Assembly: GCF_000520815.1 (NCBI RefSeq)
Contig: NZ_ASRY01000277.1
Span: forward strand, 1 to 33,354
Source of the DNA: Paenibacillus maysiensis
GTDB taxonomy: Bacteria > Bacillota > Bacilli > Paenibacillales > Paenibacillaceae
Reading direction: 5' to 3'
Length of the DNA: 33,354 nucleotides
Below the pieces are notes generated by a model, which did no database searches, was not told the DNA's origin, and saw only the letters and a list, made by a program, of their open reading frames with translations. Made by a program: the position numbers and the translations under genes. Below are positions 13,900 to 20,075 of this stretch, in pieces (the first letter of the stretch is position 1; each line of letters starts with the position of its first letter).

Positions 13900-14675
13900 A
13901 CCATTGCACCCTCTCGTTCTATAACTGGAAGAATATTCTTTTGTTTAAGTAGCTCATAAATAAACAATCTTCCTTTTTGCGTCCAATAGGTATACATTTT
14001 ACTCCGCGTTTCATCAATGAGTTGAGTTTTACTTTGTGTATATCCTTTATCCGCAAATTTCTGATATAACAGCCAGCAGCCGCCTTGCTTAAACTGAATA
14101 CCCTCATCATGCAGAATCTCGTTTAATGATCTGGCGCTTAATCCGTAGTCTTTTGCAATTTTTGAAATTGCCACTACAGAATTGGTTTGCAGAACCAGAT
14201 CGTAGTAAGTTGCTTTAGGCTTTAATTCATGAATAATTTGTTCCTTTTGTGCATTCTGTAGTTGAAGTGCTTCGTTCTTTTCTGCTAGATCAGCAGCGAG
14301 TCTCAATGCTTCCGGCAGAGAACGAGGAACATTGATAGCCATTTCATTCACTCGGTAATATTCATCGACCAACATTTCATAAGCTTCCCAGGCTTTATCT
14401 GTATTAAGTGACTTTGCATGCATCCATGCACCTTTTTCAGTCCATAGGTAAAGAATAGCAGCGTTTTTTGAACCATCGTCAATTTGCGTATGGTTCAAAA
14501 ATTCACGTTTCTCCTGCCCTGCAAGTCCAATGAAATGCTTGCTCTCAATGTAACGATCTTTATTACGATTATAGTTTTCTGAAATCCGACGAGTATCAGT
14601 TCTATACGACTCAGCTAGTTGCGACGTTGTTAACACTCGTTGATTCCTGTAATCAATAGCTTCAATTACATTCAT
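13896..14675 (-). CDS. Phage antirepressor, ORF6N + KilAC domains
   Basis: 259 residues. The N-terminal ~110 match ORF6N (RVLTTSQLAESYRTDTRRIS, then NRNKDRYIESKHFIGL and ILYLWTEKGAWMHAKSL). A coiled segment (about 120-150) joins it to a C-terminal KilAC/ANT-type domain (YDLVLQTNSVVAISKIAKDY, then GLSARSLNEIL and GCWLLYQKFADKGYT). Such proteins counteract the CI-type repressor and help switch to the lytic cycle. It overlaps the Cro-like gene by four bases upstream and the excisionase-like gene by four bases downstream. Confidence 0.88.
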   Translation of the reverse strand: MNVIEAIDYRNQRVLTTSQLAESYRTDTRRISENYNRNKDRYIESKHFIGLAGQEKREFLNHTQIDDGSKNAAILYLWTEKGAWMHAKSLNTDKAWEAYEMLVDEYYRVNEMAINVPRSLPEALRLAADLAEKNEALQLQNAQKEQIIHELKPKATYYDLVLQTNSVVAISKIAKDYGLSARSLNEILHDEGIQFKQGGCWLLYQKFADKGYTQSKTQLIDETRSKMYTYWTQKGRLFIYELLKQKNILPVIEREGAMV

Positions 14676-14869
14676 TCAGTCACCTCAATTTCGATGCCCA
14701 GTATTTCAGCAATTATAGGCTTTTGTTTCTTTCCTTCGCGGGTTCCCTTAAAGATTTCTGATACATAGGTCGAGGACACCCCTAATTCTTTTGCAATATG
14801 AATCATCTTAATATTCCTTTGAAGCATGATTTTTCTTGCTTCTATGCCGAATTCAGTGTAATTGGTCAA
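14672..14869 (-). CDS. Cro-like XRE regulator, 65 aa
   Basis: Single-domain helix-turn-helix protein: IKMIHIAKELGVSSTYVSEI, then a KGTREGKKQKPIIAEIL helix. TTG start at 14867-14869 with AAGGAGAG upstream. It is the first gene of the leftward early operon, divergent from the double-HTH repressor, which is the Cro position. It probably competes for the same operators in the switch region. Confidence 0.82.
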   Translation of the reverse strand: MTNYTEFGIEARKIMLQRNIKMIHIAKELGVSSTYVSEIFKGTREGKKQKPIIAEILGIEIEVTE

Positions 14870-14918
14870 ATTGGCTTTCTCTCCTTTCTAATTGTTTGTT
14901 GAATAATCAGCTTAATTA

Positions 14919-14947
14919 TTGACATTCGACTGAAAATAAACTAATAT
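14919..14947 (+). promoter_or_regulatory. Rightward promoter in the main switch
   Basis: Consensus TTGACA (14919-14924), 17 bp, TAATAT (14942-14947). It points toward the repressor, but a hairpin with a T-run lies about 20-40 bases downstream, so it may make a short RNA or an attenuated repressor transcript. Confidence 0.55.
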
Positions 14948-14972
14948 CTTTAAAGAAGGCAACATCAAATTC

Positions 14973-14994
14973 AATCGTTGGGGAACGATTTTTT
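14973..14994 (+). terminator. Hairpin with T-run inside the main switch
   Basis: AATCGTT-GGGG-AACGATT followed by TTTT (14973-14994): a perfect 7-bp stem with a 4-base loop, and a T-run only in the rightward direction. It is AT-rich and may be a weak terminator for the 14919-14947 promoter; a regulatory stem or operator is the alternative. Confidence 0.45.
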
Positions 14995-15059
14995 AAATAT
15001 GGGTTATATACCCTCTGTTTTTTTGTTGTCTTTTTTGCCAATAATCAAGCTTTGTCTCA

Positions 15060-15088
15060 ATATTAACTGATTATTTACGAATGGTCAA
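15060..15088 (-). promoter_or_regulatory. Leftward early promoter
   Basis: On the minus strand TTGACC (15088-15083), 17 bp, TAATAT (15065-15060). Transcription would start near 15053 and run left into the Cro-like gene and the early operon. An operator-like TGATTATT sits in the spacer. Confidence 0.6.
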
Positions 15089-15129
15089 CATTTATTTCGT
15101 ATTTATACAGTCATTTATGAAGGAGTGTT

Positions 15130-15777
15130 GTGATCGTGTCCATAGTCGAAAATATAAAGTCGGCTTGCGTAACGAAAGGTATATCTATTCCAAAATTGGA
15201 GAAGGAATTGGGTTTTGGAAGAGGATCTATATACAACTGGGAAAAGAGTTCTCCTTCAATCGACAAAATAGAAAAAGTCGCAAATTACTTCCGCTTATCC
15301 ATTGACGAACTGGTAGGCAGAGGAGATTTTTATGGCATTGGATGGATATTAAAAAAGGAACGGGAAGAAAAAGGTGTAAGTTTAGAGAAACTTGCAAAAT
15401 CTTTAGCCCTTGAAATTGATGATCTGGAACAATATGAGTTAGGAGGTAGACCGATGAGCGTAGGAACTGCCTCTCTTATTTCAGATGAATTGGGTATTTC
15501 CCTTTCTGAATTATTGGAAAAGCATAGCTACTATGAAATGACTAATGCGGATGAAATTCCAGTTAATTCCTCGTTGAGTTCAGTGCCTGATTGGGCTTCC
15601 CCCAAGGATATTCGAGATTTTAAGACAATGTTGGAGGAAGACGGACCGATAATGTTTGATGGAGTACCAATCTCAAATGATGACAAAGAAAGAATAAAGC
15701 GAGTCATGGAGGCTATGTTCTGGGACATAAAAGCCAAAAACAAAAAGACCTATGGCCGTAAGAAAAAAGACGAGTAG
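15130..15777 (+). CDS. Phage repressor with two XRE helix-turn-helix domains
   Basis: 215 residues. HTH 1 (about 15-60: SIPKLEKELGFGRGSIYNWE) and HTH 2 (about 75-125: VSLEKLAKSLALEIDDLEQY) are both Cro/C1 type. The C terminus has FDGVPISNDDKERIKRVMEA, then MFWDIKAKNKK, the tail typical of ImmR/CI-like repressors that are inactivated by an ImmA protease rather than by self-cleavage. GTG starts at 15130 and 15136 are both possible behind AAGGAG. The next gene is an ImmA homologue starting at the stop codon, so the pair is an ImmR-ImmA cassette. The candidate promoter TGGTCA-16-TATACA (15082-15109) is weak. Confidence 0.88.
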   Translation: MIVSIVENIKSACVTKGISIPKLEKELGFGRGSIYNWEKSSPSIDKIEKVANYFRLSIDELVGRGDFYGIGWILKKEREEKGVSLEKLAKSLALEIDDLEQYELGGRPMSVGTASLISDELGISLSELLEKHSYYEMTNADEIPVNSSLSSVPDWASPKDIRDFKTMLEEDGPIMFDGVPISNDDKERIKRVMEAMFWDIKAKNKKTYGRKKKDE

Positions 15778-16200
15778 GTGCAGCCTATGGACGCTACTAT
15801 TGATAAACTCATAAAGAAATTCAAAACAAATAATCCTTACGAGATAGCCTATGGCCTGAATATCATTATTTATCATGCAGATTTGGGCCGATCAACCAAG
15901 GGGATGTATTACAGAAAAATGAGAAGGAGATGTATAGTGATACACAATGACCTGGATGAGAATTGGCAACGCATGGTCTGTGCTCATGAACTTGCTCATG
16001 ACCAACTACATCCAGGTTTAAACAGATTTTGGCTTGATCAGAATGCATTTTTTAACACCGGAAAATATTAGAAACAAGCCAATATATTCGCTTTGAAGCT
16101 ACTTACACATGGAATAGATCAATATATCGACGAATCCATTTCACATTATTATTTGAGATGCGGAATTCCTCTCGAACTACATAAATTATTTATCCAGTAG
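15778..16200 (+). pseudogene. immA: ImmA/IrrE-type metalloprotease, interrupted by an in-frame TAG
   Basis: Coding begins at GTG 15778, touching the repressor stop, or more probably ATG 15787 with AGGTG six bases upstream. The zinc motif is intact (AHELAHDQLHPG, an HExxH) and is followed by LNRFWLDQNAFFNTGKY, then TAG at 16069-16071. Reading on in the same frame gives KQANIFALKLLTHG and then YYLRCGIPLELHKLF to a TAG at 16198-16200, which is the conserved end of ImmA proteins (QANxFAxxLL...IPxExxKLF). So a single nonsense codon splits an otherwise complete ~140-aa gene. ImmA cleaves the partner repressor after DNA damage or signalling, and the truncated form may be inactive. Confidence 0.8.
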
Positions 16201-16241
16201 GTCATTATGGAATGATGTTAGTATTTCCATGCCCAAAAACA

Positions 16242-16253
16242 GAACATACGTTC
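16242..16253. promoter_or_regulatory. LexA (SOS) box-like site upstream of the integrase gene
   Basis: GAACATACGTTC is a perfect GAAC-N4-GTTC palindrome and, with flanks AGAACATACGTTCC, agrees with the Bacillus LexA consensus CGAACRNRYGTTYC at all but the first base. It is 70 bp before the integrase start, near a weak TATATA -10 (16276-16281). Confidence 0.5.
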
Positions 16254-16322
16254 CCGTTAAGGAGGTGATTTTACTTATATAGGTCGTTAGAATCAGGATG
16301 AAATTAGGAAAGGAGTTTCACT

Positions 16323-17630
16323 ATGGCTAAAGGAAGTATAGAAAAACGAGGAGAAAATACTTGGCGGTTGACAGTAGACCTCGGCCTAAATGCTGACGGC
16401 ACCCGCAACCGACCACGTACATCTATCACAATTGAAGAGCCGGCATTAATGAAACTGTCTGTAAAATGTGCAAAATTATCGGAAGCCCCGAAAAAATTAA
16501 GAGAATATCTGGATGATCAATTGGCGGATTTCAAACGAGAAGTATTAAGTGGAAATTATATCGCGCCATCAAAAATGACTTTCAAGGACTTTTACGAAAA
16601 TGAATGGAAACCAAAACATGCTGTGATTGAATATAAAAACGGCACCACTCTAAAATCACATTGTTCGAAAATCAACAATCACGTATTACCGAAGATTGGA
16701 CACAAACTACTTGATGAGATAACGACGATGGAATTGGTTAAACTGTTTACTGATCTACGAAAACCAGGCGCTCGCGTCGACAAACGAGGAGGCAAAGACC
16801 AACTATCGTCTCGGACGGTGCAATATGCATATGATGTTACGATGAACATTTTTAAACGGTCTGTTGAATGGACCGTTATAAAAACAAACCCAATGGATGG
16901 TGTCAAGCGACCTCAGATTAGCAAAGAGAATAAGAAGGTGCGAAAGGATCGGAAAAATTACTACGAAGAAGATGAAGCGACAGCTGTAATTGATGCGCTA
17001 CTCGAAACTAAATCGGTATGGCGTATGTATTTTCTTGCGGCAATTATCGGAGGTTTTAGACGCGGAGAGTTAATTGCACTTGAAATTGATGACTGCGACT
17101 TTGTGAATTGTAGGCTGCGGATTGACGAGAGTATATCAAACACCGAAGACGGTCAGGCCGACATAACGGACACTAAGAACGAAGCATCAAACGACTATGT
17201 GGACATGCCTCTGTGGTATATGGAAGAGTTGGCCGCTCACATCAAAGCGTGCCGGAAGCTAAAAATGAAACTGATGGACAAGTGGCAAGGTGGCGATCGC
17301 AATTTCGTATTCCATTCCGGCTACGGCAAGCCTTACTACCATACTACACCGACACAACGGTGGAAAGATTGGTGTGAGAAAAACGGGTTTCGATATGTAA
17401 CCCTGCACGGCCTGCGGCATACGAATGCAACGTACTTATTAGAGCAAGGAGCATCTATTAAAGAGATTCAGCATCGACTGAGACATGCTACATCACAAGT
17501 CACCAGCGATACGTATGCCCACGTAACAAAAAGGCTCAGCCGCAAGACCGCTTCGCACCTTGATAAGTTCGATCCGAGAATCCGTCCCCAATCCGTCCCC
17601 AACGGCAAAAACGACGCTCATTCTTTTTGA
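16323..17630 (+). CDS. int: Tyrosine recombinase (phage integrase)
   Basis: 435 residues. The N-terminal arm-binding region begins KGSIEKRGENTWRLTVDLG (AP2-like/Arm-DNA-bind), followed by a core-binding SAM-like domain (about 85-195, MTFKDFYENEWKPKHA) and a catalytic domain with Arg246 (GGFRRGEL), His362 and Arg365 (HGLRH), His388 and nucleophile Tyr398 (TSDTYAH). All catalytic residues are present, so it should be active. ATG start with GGAAAGGAG upstream. It lies next to a tRNA-Leu gene, the likely attB, with the tRNA 3' end facing it. A LexA-like box lies upstream, suggesting damage-linked expression. Confidence 0.95.
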   Translation: MAKGSIEKRGENTWRLTVDLGLNADGTRNRPRTSITIEEPALMKLSVKCAKLSEAPKKLREYLDDQLADFKREVLSGNYIAPSKMTFKDFYENEWKPKHAVIEYKNGTTLKSHCSKINNHVLPKIGHKLLDEITTMELVKLFTDLRKPGARVDKRGGKDQLSSRTVQYAYDVTMNIFKRSVEWTVIKTNPMDGVKRPQISKENKKVRKDRKNYYEEDEATAVIDALLETKSVWRMYFLAAIIGGFRRGELIALEIDDCDFVNCRLRIDESISNTEDGQADITDTKNEASNDYVDMPLWYMEELAAHIKACRKLKMKLMDKWQGGDRNFVFHSGYGKPYYHTTPTQRWKDWCEKNGFRYVTLHGLRHTNATYLLEQGASIKEIQHRLRHATSQVTSDTYAHVTKRLSRKTASHLDKFDPRIRPQSVPNGKNDAHSF

Positions 17631-17665
17631 TTTTGGCGATTCTAAAAATCCCATACAAAAACAAA

Positions 17666-17690
17666 AGATCCCTTATGTATCAAGGGATCT
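17666..17690 (-). terminator. Terminator after the tRNA-Leu gene
   Basis: AGATCCCTT / AAGGGATCT, a 9-bp perfect stem with a 7-base loop, followed on the minus strand by TTTTGTTTTTG. It ends the tRNA transcript and also faces the integrase transcript, without a T-run in that direction. Confidence 0.75.
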
Positions 17691-17706
17691 CAGGTGCTTT
17701 TCTGAA

Positions 17707-17792
17707 TGCCGAGGACCGGGATCGAACCGGTACGGTAGTCACCTACCGCAGGATTTTAAGTCCTGTGCGTCTGCCAATTCCGCCACCCCGGC
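17707..17792 (-). tRNA. tRNA-Leu (UAA); prophage attachment target
   Basis: 86-nt tRNA on the minus strand: acceptor stem GCCGGGG / CCTCGGC with discriminator A, D-arm GGCGGAATTGGCAGACGC, anticodon loop CTTAAAA with anticodon TAA, a long variable arm (GCGGTAGGTGACTACCGT) as expected for leucine, and a T-arm with GGTTCGATCC. CCA is not encoded. The 3' end faces the integrase 76 bp away. Phages of this kind usually integrate in the T-arm/3' part and restore the gene, so the att core probably lies within 17707-17750, with a second copy beyond the left window edge. Confidence 0.95.
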
Positions 17793-18039
17793 ATAAATTT
17801 AGGAACGCTATTTTCAAACTTACTTCTCTTACAAGTAACGGAGAAACATCCAGCTTATGTACAAACTGGTTCTCGTTATGTAAATACCTTTTTAATGGGC
17901 ACCAACATATAATACGACAATTTCATCAAGTTGTAAAGTGTTTTTTTCTAAAATAATAAAAATTCTTTTCTGCATAACTTGGACGCATTTGAATTACACT
18001 AATAAACGTCTTTCCAAACTACCAGAAGGGGTGTTACGA

Positions 18040-18198
18040 ATGCGTGAAGGTATGATTCCAGCTGTTCTTGGAACGGTAGTATCGGCTTCAGGCGCTGTGT
18101 TGCTGAGCAGTAAGTACAAGCTTGCGGCTACAGGCATTCTCGGTTTCGGACTGGCTCATGTTGTTCTGGGAGCGATTGATCTGATTGAGCATCGCTAG
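18040..18198 (+). CDS. Small hydrophobic membrane protein, 52 aa
   Basis: ATG at 18040 with AGAAGGGG upstream. The protein is almost entirely hydrophobic: a helix from about residue 6 (IPAVLGTVVSASGAVLL) and another from about 29 (AATGILGFGLAHVVLGAI), with short polar ends. It looks like a small two-helix membrane protein; function unknown. The frame is open 34 codons further upstream, but that part lacks a ribosome binding site. A candidate promoter TTGTAA-17-TAATAA lies at 17931-17959 and a hairpin terminator follows. Confidence 0.75.
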   Translation: MREGMIPAVLGTVVSASGAVLLSSKYKLAATGILGFGLAHVVLGAIDLIEHR

Positions 18199-18211
18199 TC
18201 GTTTGGGAAGT

Positions 18212-18246
18212 GCCGGGCGGGAGCAACTTCCTCCCCGGCTTTATTA
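18212..18246 (+). terminator. Terminator after the 52-aa membrane protein
   Basis: GC-rich inverted repeat GCCGGG...GGGAG / CTCCCCGGC (18212-18239) with a small internal mismatch, followed by TTTATTATTA. Confidence 0.7.
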
Positions 18247-18287
18247 TTATAGCCGCTTTAGCCGCCTTGAGCGTTAATACTTATATA

Positions 18288-18304
18288 AAGCATACAGTAT
18301 GCTT
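18288..18304. promoter_or_regulatory. Perfect 17-bp palindrome upstream of the 63-aa gene
   Basis: AAGCATACAGTATGCTT: 8-bp arms around a central A, 29 bp before the ATG of the next gene. No T-run follows, so an operator is more likely than a terminator. No nearby regulator gene is an obvious partner. Confidence 0.5.
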
Positions 18305-18332
18305 GCACTCATAAAGGAGCGTGTGATGTATT

Positions 18333-18524
18333 ATGAAAGAAAACATTTGGCAAGAAAAGAATCGTACCGTCGATCAGGTCGAACCTGAACAGTCGTTAGA
18401 TCAGCGCGAGCCAGGTTTTAATCGTATCCCTGACCTCGATGCCGATACTCCTGCTGCTACAGATATGATTGAAGAAGCTGTGGGCCGTGGCTTGAACAAG
18501 CTGCGTAACGATTTTACAGATTAA
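18333..18524 (+). CDS. Small acidic hypothetical protein, 63 aa
   Basis: ATG at 18333; AAAGGAG is 13 bases upstream, longer than ideal, but no closer start exists in this frame. The 63-residue product is acidic and hydrophilic (NRTVDQVEPEQSLDQREPGF), ending in a MIEEAVGRGLNKLRNDF helix. Likely soluble; no family recognised. A 17-bp palindrome lies just upstream and may control it. Confidence 0.6.
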   Translation: MKENIWQEKNRTVDQVEPEQSLDQREPGFNRIPDLDADTPAATDMIEEAVGRGLNKLRNDFTD

Positions 18525-18601
18525 AGCATGGGTCATAAGGCATGGGTTACTCAAACAACAACATTGAACCAAGCAACCTTATAAACCGTGATTTCTAGTG
18601 A

Positions 18602-18754
18602 TCACTTGAAAATAAGCATAAACCAGCCAATAATCGAAACCCAAAGCACAATACTAATCAGGATTCCCCACACGATGCCCACTGAGAAATTCCCTTCACT
18701 CTTCGGTACAGCATGGCCAAATTTCAATCTAAGCTTCATTTGATTCCAGTTCAT
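18602..18754 (-). CDS. Small single-span membrane protein, 50 aa
   Basis: ATG at 18752-18754 with a strong AAGGAGGGGG six to seven bases upstream. A polar N-terminal half (MNWNQMKLRLKFGHAVPKSE) is followed by a 23-residue transmembrane helix (VGIVWGILISIVLWVSIIGW). No family recognised. It reads left, away from the YnfA-like gene, with about 100 bp between them. Confidence 0.7.
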   Translation of the reverse strand: MNWNQMKLRLKFGHAVPKSEGNFSVGIVWGILISIVLWVSIIGWFMLIFK

Positions 18755-18852
18755 AGAACCCCCTCCTTAAGTTCTATTTCGGAATATGAAGCTCATTTAT
18801 GTAGATCAATAGTCATGTTTTCCAAAAAAATAAAAAAGGGCTTTTTGTCCTA

Positions 18853-19182
18853 TCATCCAGTCCGGGGAAAAAGTATTACTGCTATCCCGACCAAACAAAT
18901 CAATCCACCCACGATATCGTACAAATCAGGTGTCTTTTTATCAATCCACCATCCCCATGCAATGGAAAGAACAATAAAGACACCTCCATATGCTGCATAC
19001 ACACGCCCAAAAGAGGAGAAAACCTGAAAAGTTGCAATGACTCCGTAGACAGCCAAAACCACCCCGCCGCAAAGTCCGACATACCATGTCTTCCCTTCAC
19101 GCAGCCACTGCCAGATCAGATACCCTCCCCCAATTTCAGCTATGCCAGCCAAAATAAAAAGTAACGCTGCCTTTAACACCAT
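18853..19182 (-). CDS. ynfA: YnfA/UPF0060 family membrane protein
   Basis: 109 residues, four hydrophobic helices, with the UPF0060 hallmarks [20 protein letters not shown] and [20 protein letters not shown], then [20 protein letters not shown]. Members belong to the drug/metabolite transporter superfamily with an SMR-like topology; some are linked to efflux of quaternary compounds, but the usual substrate is unknown. A weak AGGGATG ribosome binding site precedes the ATG. No partner gene is adjacent. Confidence 0.92.
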   Translation of the reverse strand: MVLKAALLFILAGIAEIGGGYLIWQWLREGKTWYVGLCGGVVLAVYGVIATFQVFSSFGRVYAAYGGVFIVLSIAWGWWIDKKTPDLYDIVGGLICLVGIAVILFPRTG

Positions 19183-19234
19183 TTCACATCCCTATTCTGA
19201 TAATCTTCTCGGCTTTATTTCACAGATGCCATCC

Positions 19235-19417
19235 TTAGAGCAATCGACCTAAAATAATAATCAACGCAATCACGCCAACCAGAATAAGCAGATTGCTGAC
19301 CTGACGCCATAAACCAGAGGCTCCCTCAGAGTGAAGCTTCCGCTGGTTCGCATCAAAATTCGCTTTGGCTCCTTCAGCATCTACAGGGCTAGAAAACGGT
19401 CGGTTATCTTCATTCAT
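19235..19417 (-). CDS. Tail-anchored small membrane protein, 60 aa
   Basis: ATG at 19415-19417 directly behind AAGGAGGTCATTTAC; the frame is open to 19492 but without signals. The first ~38 residues are polar (MNEDNRPFSSPVDAEGAKAN) and the last 20 form a transmembrane helix (NLLILVGVIALIIILGRLL). No family recognised. Confidence 0.72.
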   Translation of the reverse strand: MNEDNRPFSSPVDAEGAKANFDANQRKLHSEGASGLWRQVSNLLILVGVIALIIILGRLL

Positions 19418-19631
19418 GTAAATGACCTCCTTATCAATACACCTTAATGATACCAAACTTTTCCACTGATTTCGCGTTGATTTTATACTCATGCTTACTG
19501 TATATTTCCCACTGCACCTGCATATTTATGAAGTGTACAACTATGTGTCAATATTTCACTGAATATAGCGTATGATGGTGAATCAAGGCAGAGTAGGTAT
19601 TTTGACACCTTTTATTGCAGGACGGTAGTTA

Positions 19632-19640
19632 TGATATAAT
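19632..19640 (+). promoter_or_regulatory. Extended -10 promoter for the 19765 gene
   Basis: TGATATAAT (19632-19640) gives a TGn extended -10 with perfect TATAAT. The -35 at the right distance (TTATTG, 19612-19617) is poor; TTGACA at 19602 is too far away. Transcription would start near 19647. Confidence 0.45.
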
Positions 19641-19764
19641 TTAGTCAACTTAATCATGATCGTAACGAGAGTACAACTATCCATCTGTATTGAATTCATA
19701 TCCATGAATCCGCATCCCGGTTACAACCTGCATAATCTGATTGTAATTTAGGAGGAGGATACCG

Positions 19765-20043
19765 ATGTCCCCAATCTTTCTAGTTACTTTAATGTTAATG
19801 GGCATATTTTTACTCCAGGCAGCCATCGTTCTAGGCATCATACACTGGATTTCCAAACGCAGCCGCCGTCCAGCACACACCAAAATGGTTCTTACCATGG
19901 GCTTGCTTACGTTGATTTTCGGCTTCCTTCTGGTAAAAGACTGGATGTATTCACAGGGACCAAACTGGTTGGTCTACTTCTGTTTGCTAATAATCCTCAT
20001 TAGCGCATGTATCCAACTGAGAAAACGCAAAGAAAAAATGTAA
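19765..20043 (+). CDS. Hypothetical membrane protein, 92 aa
   Basis: ATG at 19765 with AGGAGGAGG upstream. Three hydrophobic segments (about 3-25, 41-57 and 68-84) are separated by a basic loop (KRSRRPAHTK), with a Lys/Arg-rich C-terminal tail, so three transmembrane helices are expected. Function unknown. It ends 32 bp before the beta-mannanase gene with no terminator between, so the two are probably cotranscribed. Confidence 0.75.
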   Translation: MSPIFLVTLMLMGIFLLQAAIVLGIIHWISKRSRRPAHTKMVLTMGLLTLIFGFLLVKDWMYSQGPNWLVYFCLLIILISACIQLRKRKEKM

Positions 20044-20075
20044 TTTCATCATGTTGTCATCAAAGGAGGAGCGCC

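Larger units (their letters stand above)
14902..15075. promoter_or_regulatory. Repeated operator-like sites of the main switch
   Basis: AATAATCA occurs at 14902-14909 and 15040-15047, and inverted (TGATTATT) at 15068-15075; all are followed by related bases (consensus near AATAATCAGCTTAA). The first is part of AATAAT-N7-ATTATT (14902-14920). The third lies in the spacer of the leftward promoter. The sites fit binding by the repressor at 15130 and/or the Cro-like protein. Confidence 0.55.
1..17792. mobile_element. Prophage, right end and early region (partial)
   Basis: The block from the left window edge to the tRNA-Leu gene carries a temperate-phage lysogeny module (integrase, ImmA-like remnant, double-HTH repressor, Cro-like protein, antirepressor) followed by a leftward replication module (replisome organizer, helicase loader, sliding clamp, DUF1064 nuclease) and a second repressor-controlled operon. 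Genes are short, tightly packed, mostly on the minus strand and often overlap by 4 bp. The integrase ends 76 bp from the tRNA 3' end, the usual geometry for integration into a tRNA. The other end, with packaging, structural and lysis genes, is outside the window. An integrative conjugative element is less likely, because no relaxase or coupling protein is seen and phage-type antirepressor and replication genes dominate. Confidence 0.88.

Noticed and set aside
18713..19027. Rightward frame overlapping the YnfA-like gene
   Set aside because: The minus strand encodes a clear UPF0060 protein here; the opposite frame has no ribosome binding site.
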